The notes beneath the pieces were generated by a model, which searched no databases, was not told the DNA's origin, and saw only the letters and a program-made list of their open reading frames with translations. The translations under genes and the position numbers were made by a program. From Paenibacillus harenae DSM 16969 (GTDB lineage: Bacteria > Bacillota > Bacilli > Paenibacillales > Paenibacillaceae): a DNA stretch of 64,000 nucleotides. This document shows, one piece after another, positions 18,821-28,337 of the stretch (its first letter is position 1; every line of letters starts with the position of its first letter). The stretch covers positions 46,241 through 110,240 of the forward strand of contig NZ_KE383845.1 of the NCBI RefSeq assembly GCF_000422465.1. The letters are read 5' to 3'.

Positions 18821-19696
18821 CTACCCCTTAATCGCCCCGATCATGACACCCTTCACAAAATATTTCTGCAGGAATGGATATACGCAAAGGATGGGAACGG
18901 TCGCAACGATAATCGTCGCATATTTAATCGTTTCCCCGATTGGCATCTGGTCACTTGAGCTGATATCCGTCATCATGCGCGACGTGTCATTGGCGATCAG
19001 AATATCGCGAAGGATAAGCTGCAGCGGGAATAAGGCGCGGTCCTGCAAATAAATCATCGCCGAGAACCATGAATTCCAGTGCGAAACCCCATAGAACAAC
19101 AACATTACGGCAATAACCGGCAAGGAAAGCGGAATCACGACCGACCAGCAAATCCGGAAATCGTTAGCCCCATCCAGTCTAGCGGACTCCTCAAGCTCCA
19201 CTGGAACGGCTTGGAAGGCCGTTCTCATAATAATCAGATTAAAGGCGCTGATCGCGGTCGGAATAATAAGCGCCCATCGGGTATCCAGCAAACCGAGATC
19301 ATTGACAAGCAGAAAGGCAGGAATTAATCCTCCTTCAAAAAACATCGTAAACACGATCATAAACATGATCCCGTTTTTCCACATGACATCGCGTCTCGAC
19401 AAGCCGTACGCTGCCATCGAAGACAAGATGATGTTAACCGTCGTTCCGACAAGGACATAAAACATCGTATTCAAATAGGCCGTACCGATAGCGGGATTCA
19501 TAAAAACCATTCGGTATGCGTCCAGATTAAAGCCTTTAGGAAACAGCAGAATCCCCCTTGACTGGACGAGCTGCGCAGGATCGCTGAACGACGCGAACAG
19601 AACAAATATTAAAGGATACAACGAAGTTAAGGACAGCAAAAATAAAAACAGCATATTAAATACGCCGAATACACGTTCTCCGGACGTTACTTTCAT
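18821..19696 (-). CDS. Carbohydrate ABC transporter permease (LplC type)
   Basis: This is the second permease of a polysaccharide-type importer, 291 residues with six helices. The EAA loop is ELEESARLDGANDFRICWSVVIPLSLPV. The ending QKYFVKGVMIGAIKG is characteristic of the LplC/YtcP branch. It is the last gene of the leftward binding protein - permease - permease cluster. Like most members of this branch it has no ATPase gene nearby and would share one such as MsmX, encoded elsewhere. Confidence 0.9.
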   Translation of the reverse strand: MKVTSGERVFGVFNMLFLFLLSLTSLYPLIFVLFASFSDPAQLVQSRGILLFPKGFNLDAYRMVFMNPAIGTAYLNTMFYVLVGTTVNIILSSMAAYGLSRRDVMWKNGIMFMIVFTMFFEGGLIPAFLLVNDLGLLDTRWALIIPTAISAFNLIIMRTAFQAVPVELEESARLDGANDFRICWSVVIPLSLPVIAVMLLFYGVSHWNSWFSAMIYLQDRALFPLQLILRDILIANDTSRMMTDISSSDQMPIGETIKYATIIVATVPILCVYPFLQKYFVKGVMIGAIKG

Positions 19697-19708
19697 AGTC
19701 CATTCTCC

Positions 19709-20680
19709 TTACCATATTTTGGTTTCGCTCGTCTTCCTGGAGACGCCGTTCGCGACAACCAGCAGCGTAAAGCTAATGATGGCGTTAAACATGCCAACGG
19801 CAGCCGCGTAGCTGTAGTCGGTTTCCAGAATCCCTTTGCGGTACGTATAAGTTCCGATGACATCCGCCGTTTCGTACGTAATGGGATTATACATCAGCAG
19901 AATCTTTTCGTTGCCGACCGAAAGCAGCTGGCCAATATTAAGAATAAGCAGAATAATAATCGTCGGCGCAATACCGGGAAGCGTGACATGCCAGGTTTGC
20001 TTCCAGCGGCCCGCACCGTCAATTTTGGCGGCTTCGTAGATGGAAGGATCAATGGAGGCGATGGAAGCCAGAAAGATGATAGAGCTCCAGCCAATGTTCT
20101 GCCATATGCCGGAACCGATATACAAGATTCTGAACCAGCCTGCTTCCCGCATAAAAGCAATCGGTTCGATGCCGAACATGCTTGTCAGCATATGATTGAC
20201 CAGTCCGTCCCTTGCCAGAAAATCAAACATGATTCCTACGACGACAACGAGCGAAATAAAATGCGGCATATACGTAATCGTTTGTACCGATCTCTTAAAC
20301 CAGCTGGACCTGATTTCGTTTAGCAGCAGCGCCAGAATAATGCCTGCGGGAAATGCGAAGATCAAGCTGTACAAGCTCAGCAATATGGTGTTCTTCAAGA
20401 TCCGGCCGAAATAATAGCTGGAAAAAAATTCTTTGAAATTATCCAGACCTGCCCATGGGCTGCCCCAGAAGCCTAAATGGACAGTATAATCTTTAAAGGC
20501 GATTTGCATGCCGTACATCGGTCCGTAATGAAAGATCAGGAAGTACAAGATCGCCGGGCTTAACATCATATAGATCAACTTATTTTTCGCAAAATCCTTT
20601 CTCACGCGTTGTCCGAAGCTCATACGGGCATTGATGCCTCCGAAAGGGGCTGCCGTACTGTCCGTTCCGATGTCCGCCAT
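19709..20680 (-). CDS. Carbohydrate ABC transporter permease (LplB type)
   Basis: This is the first permease of the cluster, 323 residues. The EAA loop reads YEAAKIDGAGRWKQTWHVTLPGI, and LIYMMLSPAILYFLIFHYGPMYG near the N-terminus is typical of the LplB branch. I choose the ATG of MADIGTDS since AAGGAAGGAG lies just upstream. A start seven codons earlier overlaps that site. Confidence 0.9.
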   Translation of the reverse strand: MADIGTDSTAAPFGGINARMSFGQRVRKDFAKNKLIYMMLSPAILYFLIFHYGPMYGMQIAFKDYTVHLGFWGSPWAGLDNFKEFFSSYYFGRILKNTILLSLYSLIFAFPAGIILALLLNEIRSSWFKRSVQTITYMPHFISLVVVVGIMFDFLARDGLVNHMLTSMFGIEPIAFMREAGWFRILYIGSGIWQNIGWSSIIFLASIASIDPSIYEAAKIDGAGRWKQTWHVTLPGIAPTIIILLILNIGQLLSVGNEKILLMYNPITYETADVIGTYTYRKGILETDYSYAAAVGMFNAIISFTLLVVANGVSRKTSETKIW

Positions 20681-20713
20681 ATCCAGACTCCTTCCTTTCA
20701 TCCCTTAGAGTAG

Positions 20714-20742
20714 ATCCGCACCGGGAGAATTCCCGGCGCGGA
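20714..20742 (-). other. Intercistronic stem-loop after the binding-protein gene
   Basis: GTCCGCGCCGGGA / TCCCGGTGCGGAT, with an ATTC loop, lies between the binding-protein stop and the permease ribosome site. No T-run follows. Such stems commonly protect the upstream message, giving more binding protein than permease. Confidence 0.65.
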
Positions 20743-20747
20743 CAGCC

Positions 20748-22373
20748 TTATCTCTTTAAGTAGCGATCCAAGGCCGCTTGCTCCAGCTTCAGTACTTCTT
20801 CGATTCCCATGGCTTTCAGAGTTTCGACGTATTCGTCGAACTTGTCGAGCGGTTCCGTTCCCATAATGAATTTCAACAGCATTTCTTCATGGAACACCTT
20901 TAAATCCGTCATAATGGAGGCTATCTTCCTGCCTTCTTCCGCGTTTGGCGTAGTTAGAGGCAGCTTCATATCCGATTTTGCCTTCTCCCAATTCACAAGT
21001 GCTTCCTTCTGGGAAGGCAGCTCCAGATATTGCTCGATATAACCGGGATCCTGCACGAACGGTCCATTGTAGGACGCGCGGAAATACTGCGCCATCGCCT
21101 GGGTAATCGGAAGGTCGTCCGGATTTTTCATAATCACATCGGTGTAAACCTGTTTGCCGTCGATCATGGTATAGCTTTCGCCCTCGATGCCGAAGTTGAA
21201 CAAATTATGTCCTTCGGGTCCGTAAGCGTAATCCAGCCACTTGACGATTTGCTCCGGATTTTTCGCCGTTTTCGTAATTGCCGCTCCGATCCCCGTATAA
21301 GGGAAGTCCCTCTGTCCCCATATTGCGTTTTCGCCTTTGTTCAGCGTTGGGTAAGGGGCCGATATGAGCTCAAACTCAGGGTCATCCTTCATGAGACCCA
21401 TAAATTTGCCGATGCCGCTGCCCGTATAGCTGACGAATGCAAGCGTCTTGCCCGTCGTCACCTTGGAATCCATCAGCTTCGTGTCCATCGCGGCAAAGTC
21501 GGGATCAAGCAGTCCTTTCTTATACCAGCGGTTCATGACGGTCAGAAAATCCTTGTATTCCGGCTGCATCGATCCGTATTTGACGACGCCGTTATCATTA
21601 TAGAATTCGAGCGGAATGCCGAAAGCGCCAATGAACGCTTGACCGACTTGTATATTGGGAATCGTGTGGACGAATGGCGGCTCGCCGTTGTTAAGCTCCT
21701 TGAAGGCCTCAAGCACCTTCTCCCACTCATCAATCGTTGCCGGCACTTCCAGTCCGGTCTTATCCAGCATGTCTTTTCTTAGAATCGGGCCAAAAAACAC
21801 CATCAGCTTCTCATGCCCGCGAATGAACGGGAAGGAATAAATGTTGCCTTCGTCCGTCATGATCATTTTTTTGATTTCGGGATGTTCATTTAAATATTTC
21901 GTTAAGTTAGGCGCGTGTTCCTCAATCAGTTCGTTCAGGCGCAAAATCGTGCCGGTTTTGATCGCGTCGTCCGGGCCGCGCGATACGGTCAGCCAGTTTC
22001 TCTCGATCACGTCCGGAAGCTTCTTCGAAGCGAGCATCAGATTAAATTGCTCTTCGATTTGGGCCCCTTCGCCGGCGGGATGAATCCATTCCACTTTGGT
22101 GCCCGTCACTTTCTCCAGCTGCCGGTATATTTTGCTTTCGCCCAGATTAGCCATCGTAGCGGAAGCGTTCGGGTTAAGCGAAACCCAATACGACAAGCCT
22201 TCCGGATAATTAACCGCTTCCATTTCTTTCCCCGCGTTGTTATCATTCGGTTTAGGCGCGTCCTTTGCGTTCGTATCGTCTGGGTTATTGTTGCCGCCTG
22301 AGCACGCCGCCAGCAGCACGGCTAAAGATATGAAAACCATGAAATACGAGATGAGCCCTCTTTTTCCCCCCAT
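20748..22373 (-). CDS. Extracellular solute-binding lipoprotein (LplA type)
   Basis: This 541-residue receptor for an oligo- or polysaccharide fragment carries a lipoprotein signal (LAVLLAACSGGN). A polar linker and a two-lobed binding domain follow, with conserved pieces such as NGEPPFVHTIPN, PYTGIGAAITKTAKNPEQIVKWLDY and DEYVETLKAMGIEEVLKL. The substrate cannot be told from sequence, because no glycoside hydrolase lies beside it. The AraC-type regulator upstream on the same strand probably controls it. Confidence 0.88.
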   Translation of the reverse strand: MGGKRGLISYFMVFISLAVLLAACSGGNNNPDDTNAKDAPKPNDNNAGKEMEAVNYPEGLSYWVSLNPNASATMANLGESKIYRQLEKVTGTKVEWIHPAGEGAQIEEQFNLMLASKKLPDVIERNWLTVSRGPDDAIKTGTILRLNELIEEHAPNLTKYLNEHPEIKKMIMTDEGNIYSFPFIRGHEKLMVFFGPILRKDMLDKTGLEVPATIDEWEKVLEAFKELNNGEPPFVHTIPNIQVGQAFIGAFGIPLEFYNDNGVVKYGSMQPEYKDFLTVMNRWYKKGLLDPDFAAMDTKLMDSKVTTGKTLAFVSYTGSGIGKFMGLMKDDPEFELISAPYPTLNKGENAIWGQRDFPYTGIGAAITKTAKNPEQIVKWLDYAYGPEGHNLFNFGIEGESYTMIDGKQVYTDVIMKNPDDLPITQAMAQYFRASYNGPFVQDPGYIEQYLELPSQKEALVNWEKAKSDMKLPLTTPNAEEGRKIASIMTDLKVFHEEMLLKFIMGTEPLDKFDEYVETLKAMGIEEVLKLEQAALDRYLKR

Positions 22374-22534
22374 AAGCTTTACAATCTCCTCTCAATGATA
22401 GGATTGAACCAAATCCATGAAGCAGCCCTTCGGTCGGCTGATTCCATCGTAAAGGCATATGCGGTTCCATGGATATGGCGATAATTATAGAGAGGCTGAC
22501 GGATGCCCAGATTAGCGGTTATCCGATTTTCACA

Positions 22535-24901
22535 TCAACTGTCTATATTAAAGAATGCCCGTGTTTTTATGCCCTTTGCTCTGAATATTTCTCTGTATTT
22601 GCCCGGCGTAATGCCTTCCGACTTTTTGAAGACGCGAATTAATCCGATGTCATTAGAGAAACCGACCATAAGCGCGATCTGGGATACGGTCCACTCCCCT
22701 TCCTCCAGATATGCCTTCGCGCGCTTGATTCGCAAGGAAGTAATATACTCGGTCAAATTATGTCCGCTTTGTTTCTTATAGAAAGTGGATAAGTACGATG
22801 GATTCAAACCGCAATAATCCGCTATGCTCGTCAGGCTGAGATCATTGCTGGCATATTGCTCCTGAATGAACCGCCTGATTTTTGTAATCAATTGTTCGCT
22901 GTGGTCCGTCCTTTCCTCCTCCACTTTGTCGCATATCGCCTTATACAACTGTTTCAGCGTTTCGTTCATTTTATCCGCCGAGCCGATCCTCGTTATATAT
23001 TTGACGGGATCCCCTTCTCCGCCGAAGAACAGCTTGTCATCCATATTCAGAGCGTAAAACAGCTTTAAAACGGTATTCATCTGCTCGAAGAACAAGCACT
23101 TTCCCATTTCGGGCGAGATGGCCCGCGTCTTGAAATTGATTTCGAACACATGGTCCAGCACTTTCGCAACGCTGCCGTAGTCCCCGCTTTTGGCGTAATT
23201 CATCAATTGCGATTCCGTTTCAAGCGAATAATAGAAATAATGATGCTCCGTATCTTTTACTTCCCCGTAATAAATAACCGAGCTTTGACCAGGCAGCAGG
23301 TTATATTCAAGCGCCGTAACCGCTTCTCCGTAAGCAACCGCGATTTGATCGATTCCATGCTTCAGGCTGCTGACCGCGATCGTAACGTTTATTTTGAATT
23401 TCAGTTCCATTTGTTTGTGCAGTTGATTTAGAACCGCATCCAAATCATTGCCGCTTTCGGCCTTGGATTGGGCGTGATTGAGCATAATGCCGACCCGGCT
23501 TCGTTCCAGCTCGATGGCGTACCCGAATTCCGACAGAAGCTCATTGCTTAGATTAATCAAGATGAATCGCATAAGCGTCCATTCCCGCTCCGTATCCTCC
23601 TGAATAAACCGGCGGCAGTCGTCAATCTGGATAAGCACAACGCCGAAAAAACGATGATTAAAGCGCACATCCATAAATTCAAGGTCATTGGCCGTCAATG
23701 ATTTTGTATCTACATAACCTTTGATCAGCCGGGATATAAAATCCGATTGAATGACAGGCGCTTGCTGAACCAGGAGGAGCCGCATTTTTTTCTCTTCGTC
23801 GATAGACGTCATTAATTCGTTTTTTATAAATGTGATTTCGTTTTTGATCTCAATGTCCGGCATGTTTTTTCCTTGTAAAATAGTCTGGATAAGCTCGCGG
23901 ATCGGCCGGTGATTTTTGTAAGCAAAATAATAGGAGCACGCAAGTCCCGCGGTGAAACAAACCATTACAAGCAGACCTGCCAGCGATTTGGTTTCGTTGA
24001 CCTTGGACAATAGGATATCCTTGGGCAAGACGGAGATATAGGTCCAGTTATTTTGGCCGGATTTCGTATAAGAAATCATCACGCTTTTCCCGTTCAATTC
24101 GGCGTTGAAATCGCCATGCTGCGCAGAGAGCTCCGGCAGGATGCTTGTAATTGCGCTGGAGGCCGGCGACGTCGCGCATAACACTTCCAGCTCTTCGTTC
24201 AAGATATAAAATTCCGTATTTCTTTTATCCGTTTTTTTTAACAGCCCTAATAATTCCGATTCATCGATCATGACCACAAGCGCGCCCCGGACATCCGTTT
24301 CTTCGCCCATAGGCAGCGAGGTAACCGACGTAATCATATTCCGCTGCTTCAAGCTATAGGTAATCGGTTCGGATGGCAAGTAGGCTTTCAGATGGTAACT
24401 TGACAGCAAATCTATCATTTGTTTATCGCTGCGATTGCGATAGGTTTGGATATGGTTATAGAACAAATGGGGATCGGTCCTGATGCTCGAAGATAGAATT
24501 TGGTCTGAGTGCTTCAAATACACATAATAATCATCGATGTAAGGACTTAGGGTACGATAACGTTTCAAGTTTTTGATCAGTTCTATGTAGGTGTATTCAT
24601 CGATCGATTCCTGATTGGAATCTTCGTACAATAACAGCTGCAGAGTCGGATTAAACGCAATCTGAGCGGACAACTGATCGACTTCATTCATTCTGCTGTC
24701 GATCGATAAACGAGTCTGCTCGAGCAGCACCTGATTGGATTCGTTAGCATTGTCGATTAAGACTTGCTCCATCTTGTTGTATAATAATGCTCCGATAATG
24801 ACTGGAATCATCAGAATGCACATAAATGAAAGCAGCAGCTTCATGAACACGGTTCTGCGGAACGCCTCGCCTTCTAATCTTGCACGCCACCGGGCAATCA
24901 T
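22535..24901 (-). CDS. Membrane-anchored AraC-family regulator
   Basis: This is a 788-residue regulator of the type that accompanies Lpl-like ABC importers in Paenibacillus. A membrane segment (about residues 20-42) is followed by an extracellular sensor region of about 250 residues, a second membrane segment (about 305-325) and a cytoplasmic linker. The AraC DNA-binding domain occupies the last 100 residues (LTSIADYCGLNPSYLSTFYK ... VSQIALMVGFSNDIGLIRVFKK). It presumably senses sugars outside and activates the adjacent importer. That direction of control is inference from context. Confidence 0.88.
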   Translation of the reverse strand: MIARWRARLEGEAFRRTVFMKLLLSFMCILMIPVIIGALLYNKMEQVLIDNANESNQVLLEQTRLSIDSRMNEVDQLSAQIAFNPTLQLLLYEDSNQESIDEYTYIELIKNLKRYRTLSPYIDDYYVYLKHSDQILSSSIRTDPHLFYNHIQTYRNRSDKQMIDLLSSYHLKAYLPSEPITYSLKQRNMITSVTSLPMGEETDVRGALVVMIDESELLGLLKKTDKRNTEFYILNEELEVLCATSPASSAITSILPELSAQHGDFNAELNGKSVMISYTKSGQNNWTYISVLPKDILLSKVNETKSLAGLLVMVCFTAGLACSYYFAYKNHRPIRELIQTILQGKNMPDIEIKNEITFIKNELMTSIDEEKKMRLLLVQQAPVIQSDFISRLIKGYVDTKSLTANDLEFMDVRFNHRFFGVVLIQIDDCRRFIQEDTEREWTLMRFILINLSNELLSEFGYAIELERSRVGIMLNHAQSKAESGNDLDAVLNQLHKQMELKFKINVTIAVSSLKHGIDQIAVAYGEAVTALEYNLLPGQSSVIYYGEVKDTEHHYFYYSLETESQLMNYAKSGDYGSVAKVLDHVFEINFKTRAISPEMGKCLFFEQMNTVLKLFYALNMDDKLFFGGEGDPVKYITRIGSADKMNETLKQLYKAICDKVEEERTDHSEQLITKIRRFIQEQYASNDLSLTSIADYCGLNPSYLSTFYKKQSGHNLTEYITSLRIKRAKAYLEEGEWTVSQIALMVGFSNDIGLIRVFKKSEGITPGKYREIFRAKGIKTRAFFNIDS

Positions 24902-25063
24902 TAGGTTCCTCCTTCTTCATATAAAGAATGCGCTTTCATAAAGATTTGTCCGGATATCCCTCCGCTTTGCTTTATCCTACCTATCATTTTACTTCTATTT
25001 ACCTTAATTGCCCTTGTGTTTTTTTTTGCAGTTTTGTTATTTTTCCATCAATTTGAATCCGCA

Positions 25064-25118
25064 AACGAAAAAACTCCCTCGAGTGAACAACCTTACGGCC
25101 GTTTCTCAATCGGGAGTT
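25064..25118 (-). terminator. Terminator of the ndh operon
   Basis: Leftward AACTCCC / GGGAGTT stem around a 33-base loop with partial inner pairing, followed by TTTTTTCGTTT. The loop is long, so strength is uncertain. Confidence 0.5.
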
Positions 25119-25134
25119 CATGCATTTATGATCG

Positions 25135-25395
25135 TTATTCTATCTCGTTATCGTCGTTTTCGTTTTGCTCTTTCGCCGCCAAATATTCCTGCGTCGCTTT
25201 GTCACGGGCACGGCCTTTATCCTTCAGCCGCTCGATTGCCGGCTGAATGAGCAGGTCAACTTCCTTTTGCACCGTATAGGCCAAGTCATACCGATTTTGC
25301 GATTCTAGAAAGGAACCGACCTCCATCAAGGCGTTGTAACGATCAAGCTCTTCTCTCGTTAACAGACCGCGGACTTGTACGCTGCAATGCCTCAT
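25135..25395 (-). CDS. Small hypothetical protein coupled to NDH-2
   Basis: This is an 86-residue, mainly helical, charged protein with an acidic tail (NENDDNEIE) and two cysteine-free helical halves after a short MRHCSVQVRG start. I do not recognise the family. Its start codon overlaps the stop of the dehydrogenase gene as TAATG, so translation is probably coupled. An accessory or regulatory role for the dehydrogenase is only a guess from this linkage. Confidence 0.7.
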   Translation of the reverse strand: MRHCSVQVRGLLTREELDRYNALMEVGSFLESQNRYDLAYTVQKEVDLLIQPAIERLKDKGRARDKATQEYLAAKEQNENDDNEIE

Positions 25396-26588
25396 TACAG
25401 AAATTTTCCTTTACGGAGAACGAGCGGAATGCCGCCGATAATGAATAAATAGCGCAGGTCGATCAGCTTCTTCAACCAAGCGGCCGTACGGCCTTTGTAT
25501 TTCTTGCCGAACGCAATCCCGATCGCTTCGCCCTTGCCGAGCGATGCAACCGTGCCTTTGTTGCTGAACGTAAAGCCTTTAAGCGGTTGATTGCGGATCG
25601 AAGCGACAAGATTATGCGCGCATACGACGCCTTGCTGCATCGCGATCTGAGCAGTGGGCGGATACGGTCGGCCTTCCGGATTGAACATCAGCGAGTTGTC
25701 GCCGACGATATAAACATTCTCATTACCCGGCGAGCGCAGAAATTCATCCACCTTCACGCGGCCGCGCATCGTTTCGAATCCGGCTTCTTCAATCAGACGG
25801 TTACCGCGGATGCCGCCCGTCCAGATGACGGTCGAGGATTTAATTTCCTCGCCTTCGCCGACAACAACGCCTTCCGGCGTGCATTCCTTGATCGCGGTAC
25901 CGATACGGAAGGTAACGCCCTTCTTCGTCAATACGTCCATGCCATATTCGACAAGCTCGGGATCGAAGCCGGGAAGCGCGGTCGGCGCCGCTTCAATATT
26001 ATAAATTTTAACCAAAGCCGGATCCACGTCGAACTGCTTGCACAGCTCAGGAATGCGGTCGGACAGCTCGCCGACGAATTCGATGCCGGTAAAGCCGGCG
26101 CCGCCGACGACAAATGTCAAATAATCCGTACGGTGCGGCTCGCGCTTATAGCGTGCGAATTGATATTCGATATGCTCTCGGATTAGACGGACCGAGTTAA
26201 TGCTGCGAATGTTCATCGCATGCTCGCCCAGGCCGGGAATGCCGAAGGTCTCCGGCTCGCCGCCAAGGCCGATCACCAGGTAATCATAAGACAAGGTGCC
26301 GTCTTCCAGGATGACTTTTTTATCTTGCGGACGAATCTGAACGACCGTCGATTTAACGAAATCAATTTTAAATTCATCGATTAATTTGGAAATGCTTACG
26401 CGGGCGTTCTCCGGATTATCCGTGCCGGCAGCCGGCATGTGCAGATGCGTCGTAATATAATGATAGTCATGTTTATTAACCAGGGTGACGTCAGCTTCAT
26501 TGTAATTTAGTTCTTTTTGCAAGCGAAGCGCGGTCAGTATGCCGCCGTAGCCTGCTCCAAGAATCACAATTTTAGGTATGTTACTCAT
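25395..26588 (-). CDS. ndh: Type-2 NADH dehydrogenase
   Basis: This is a single-subunit flavoprotein that passes electrons from NADH to menaquinone at the membrane without pumping protons. The 397-residue protein has the FAD motif ILGAGYGGILTALRLQ at its start. A second dinucleotide motif, VGGAGFTGIEFVGEL, lies around residue 160 for NADH, and the FAD-binding VYIVGDNS and QIAMQQG segment follows. The C-terminal stretch is basic and hydrophobic, for membrane attachment. A Rex-like operator sits in its promoter. It resembles Bacillus YumB/Ndh. Confidence 0.9.
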   Translation of the reverse strand: MSNIPKIVILGAGYGGILTALRLQKELNYNEADVTLVNKHDYHYITTHLHMPAAGTDNPENARVSISKLIDEFKIDFVKSTVVQIRPQDKKVILEDGTLSYDYLVIGLGGEPETFGIPGLGEHAMNIRSINSVRLIREHIEYQFARYKREPHRTDYLTFVVGGAGFTGIEFVGELSDRIPELCKQFDVDPALVKIYNIEAAPTALPGFDPELVEYGMDVLTKKGVTFRIGTAIKECTPEGVVVGEGEEIKSSTVIWTGGIRGNRLIEEAGFETMRGRVKVDEFLRSPGNENVYIVGDNSLMFNPEGRPYPPTAQIAMQQGVVCAHNLVASIRNQPLKGFTFSNKGTVASLGKGEAIGIAFGKKYKGRTAAWLKKLIDLRYLFIIGGIPLVLRKGKFL

Positions 26589-26617
26589 CGTATAATCCCA
26601 TCCATTCCTAGTGTCTT

Positions 26618-26648
26618 TTTATATTGTGAAAAATTACACAAGCTAAAC
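26618..26648 (-). promoter_or_regulatory. ndh promoter with Rex-like operator
   Basis: TTGTGAAAAATTACACAA (26624-26641) matches the Rex consensus TTGTGAANNNNTTCACAA at all but one position. On the minus strand it fills the 18-base spacer between TTTAGC and TATAAA, so a bound Rex would block polymerase. Rex is an NADH/NAD+ sensor that represses ndh in Bacillus. The rest of the 320-base gap to the divergent fnr gene is A+T rich with no further gene. Confidence 0.75.
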
Positions 26649-26911
26649 CGAATATAATCTTTATAAGTTCAGTGTGTCCTTTTAAAGCCGTTTTTACAAT
26701 GAGTCTCGTGACGCAAATTGACAGGTTTCACCAGTTTTTGCAGCCAGTTCTACGCTTAACATACATCAGAAATATTACATAGTTTTCACGAAAAGTTCAA
26801 GGGCAAAATATACGAAATTGTTTAGAACTCTATACAAATTAATTATTTCCCTCTCCCCGTCCAAAAGTTTATAATTAAAACCGTAAAGTTTATTACATGG
26901 AGGTGGCACTT

Positions 26912-27913
26912 ATGTCTAACGCTGAAACATCCGCAACCCCTGTCGATATCGTTATTATCGGAGGCGGCCCTGCCGGTTTGTTCGCTGCATTCTACGGTGG
27001 AATGCGCCAAGCATCCGTCAAGCTGATCGAAAGCATGCCGCAGCTTGGAGGACAGCTCGCAGCGCTCTATCCAGAAAAGTATATATACGACGTCGCCGGA
27101 TTTCCAAAGGTTACAGCGCAGGAACTGGTTGACCGGCTGATCGAGCAGATTGATCTTTTCAAACCGGAAATATGCTTGGAGGAGAAGGTGGAGAATGTCA
27201 TCAAGCGTGACGAACGCCTCTTCGAAATCATAACGAACAAAACAACCCACTTCGCGAAAGCCGTTATTATCACGGCCGGTGTAGGCGCTTTCGAGCCGCG
27301 CCGTCTGGAGCTGCCGGAGGCAGCGCTGTATGAGAAAAAGAATCTTCATTATTTCGTCGGCGATTTGCAGCGGTTTAAGGGTCAAAATGTATTAATAAGC
27401 GGAGGCGGCGATTCAGCGGTCGATTGGGCTTTAATGCTGGAACCGATCGCCAAGAACGTAACGCTGATTCATCGCCGGGATAAATTCCGCGCCCATGAGC
27501 ACAGCGTGGAGAAGCTGATGAATTCGAAAGTGAACGTGCATACGCCAAAAGAAATAACCGCTTTGCACGGCGATAACAGCATCCGTCGAGTAACGTTATC
27601 CGATGTGAAATCGAAAGAGACATACGAACTGGATGTCGACGCCGTTATTGTAAACTTCGGCTTCGTCTCCTCGCTCGGCCCGATCGCCGATTGGGGCATC
27701 CAAATTCAAGGCGGCTCTATCGTCGTGGATACGCGCATGGAGACGAATATATCCGGGATATTCGCCGCGGGGGATATTACGACGTACCCGGGCAAGCTTA
27801 AGCTGATTGCCGTTGGCTTCGGCGAAGCCCCGACCGCAATTAATAACGCTAAGGTTTATGTGGATCCGGGCGCTAAGCTGTCCCCCGGTCACAGCAGTAA
27901 CATGAAGCTGTAA
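26912..27913 (+). CDS. Ferredoxin-NADP+ reductase (YumC type)
   Basis: This thioredoxin-reductase-like flavoenzyme moves electrons between NADPH and ferredoxin or flavodoxin. The product has 333 residues from the ATG of [10 protein letters not shown], chosen for GGAGGTG upstream. The FAD motif is [17 protein letters not shown], the NADPH motif [13 protein letters not shown], and the C-terminal FAD loop [14 protein letters not shown]. The CxxC redox pair of true thioredoxin reductases is absent, as expected for this subgroup. It is divergent from ndh. Confidence 0.9.
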   Translation: MSNAETSATPVDIVIIGGGPAGLFAAFYGGMRQASVKLIESMPQLGGQLAALYPEKYIYDVAGFPKVTAQELVDRLIEQIDLFKPEICLEEKVENVIKRDERLFEIITNKTTHFAKAVIITAGVGAFEPRRLELPEAALYEKKNLHYFVGDLQRFKGQNVLISGGGDSAVDWALMLEPIAKNVTLIHRRDKFRAHEHSVEKLMNSKVNVHTPKEITALHGDNSIRRVTLSDVKSKETYELDVDAVIVNFGFVSSLGPIADWGIQIQGGSIVVDTRMETNISGIFAAGDITTYPGKLKLIAVGFGEAPTAINNAKVYVDPGAKLSPGHSSNMKL

Positions 27914-27994
27914 TTATAGAAGCGGAAACGGCAAATGTAAGAGGCAGATGTTACGCGCGATCCTTTAGCTGCATGTATATTAAAAAATAAACAA

Positions 27995-28072
27995 AAGGGT
28001 ATCCTAACCTTGGAATTACTTTGCAAGCGCCTATGGCATACATATGCGCGATGCGCCGAGGAGGATACCCTT
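27995..28072 (+). promoter_or_regulatory. Long 5' leader hairpin that buries the ribosome site
   Basis: AAGGGTATCCT (27995-28005) is the exact reverse complement of AGGATACCCTT (28062-28072), and CCTTGG (28008-28013) pairs with CCGAGG (28056-28061). This gives a 17-pair stem with a two-base bulge. An inner hairpin GCGCCTATG / CATATGCGC sits at 28027-28049. The right arm contains the GAGGAGGA ribosome site and ends at the base before the ATG of the next gene. A TATATT (27976-27981) just upstream could start the transcript. On the other strand the stem is followed by a T-rich run, so a leftward terminator is an alternative. Confidence 0.6.
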
Positions 28073-28315
28073 ATGTTTTGTCCGGTTTGCAACGGAATTC
28101 AACCGCTGCAAGGAAGCTGCACAGCTTGTAATGGTACGGTGGTGGATTGTGGTCGATTGTCGGACCTGGCAGGCCCTTATGCTCCTTATGAGCCGATCGA
28201 TTATGAGCTGCAATTAAGCGGTGATGATGTGCGAGATACCGGAATTTGCAAGCATATCCTATTTTGTTCGTCTTGTATGCAAACAACTGAGGTTACGGTT
28301 ACGGAGTGGCAATAG
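28073..28315 (+). CDS. Small cysteine-rich (zinc-ribbon-like) protein
   Basis: This 80-residue protein has eight cysteines: a CxxC at 3/6 and another at 16/19, Cys26, Cys59, and a further CxxC at 65/68. The first two pairs look like a zinc ribbon, and the last ones a second metal knuckle. The frame is supported by GAGGAGGA before the ATG. I do not recognise the family. Translation appears to be gated by the leader hairpin described for 27995-28072. Confidence 0.7.
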   Translation: MFCPVCNGIQPLQGSCTACNGTVVDCGRLSDLAGPYAPYEPIDYELQLSGDDVRDTGICKHILFCSSCMQTTEVTVTEWQ

Positions 28316-28337
28316 ATTTCTTGTTCCGAACTACCTG

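Noticed and set aside
21030-21782. A 250-codon rightward frame inside the LplA-type binding-protein gene
   Set aside because: Antisense to a clear lipoprotein gene and no ribosome site.
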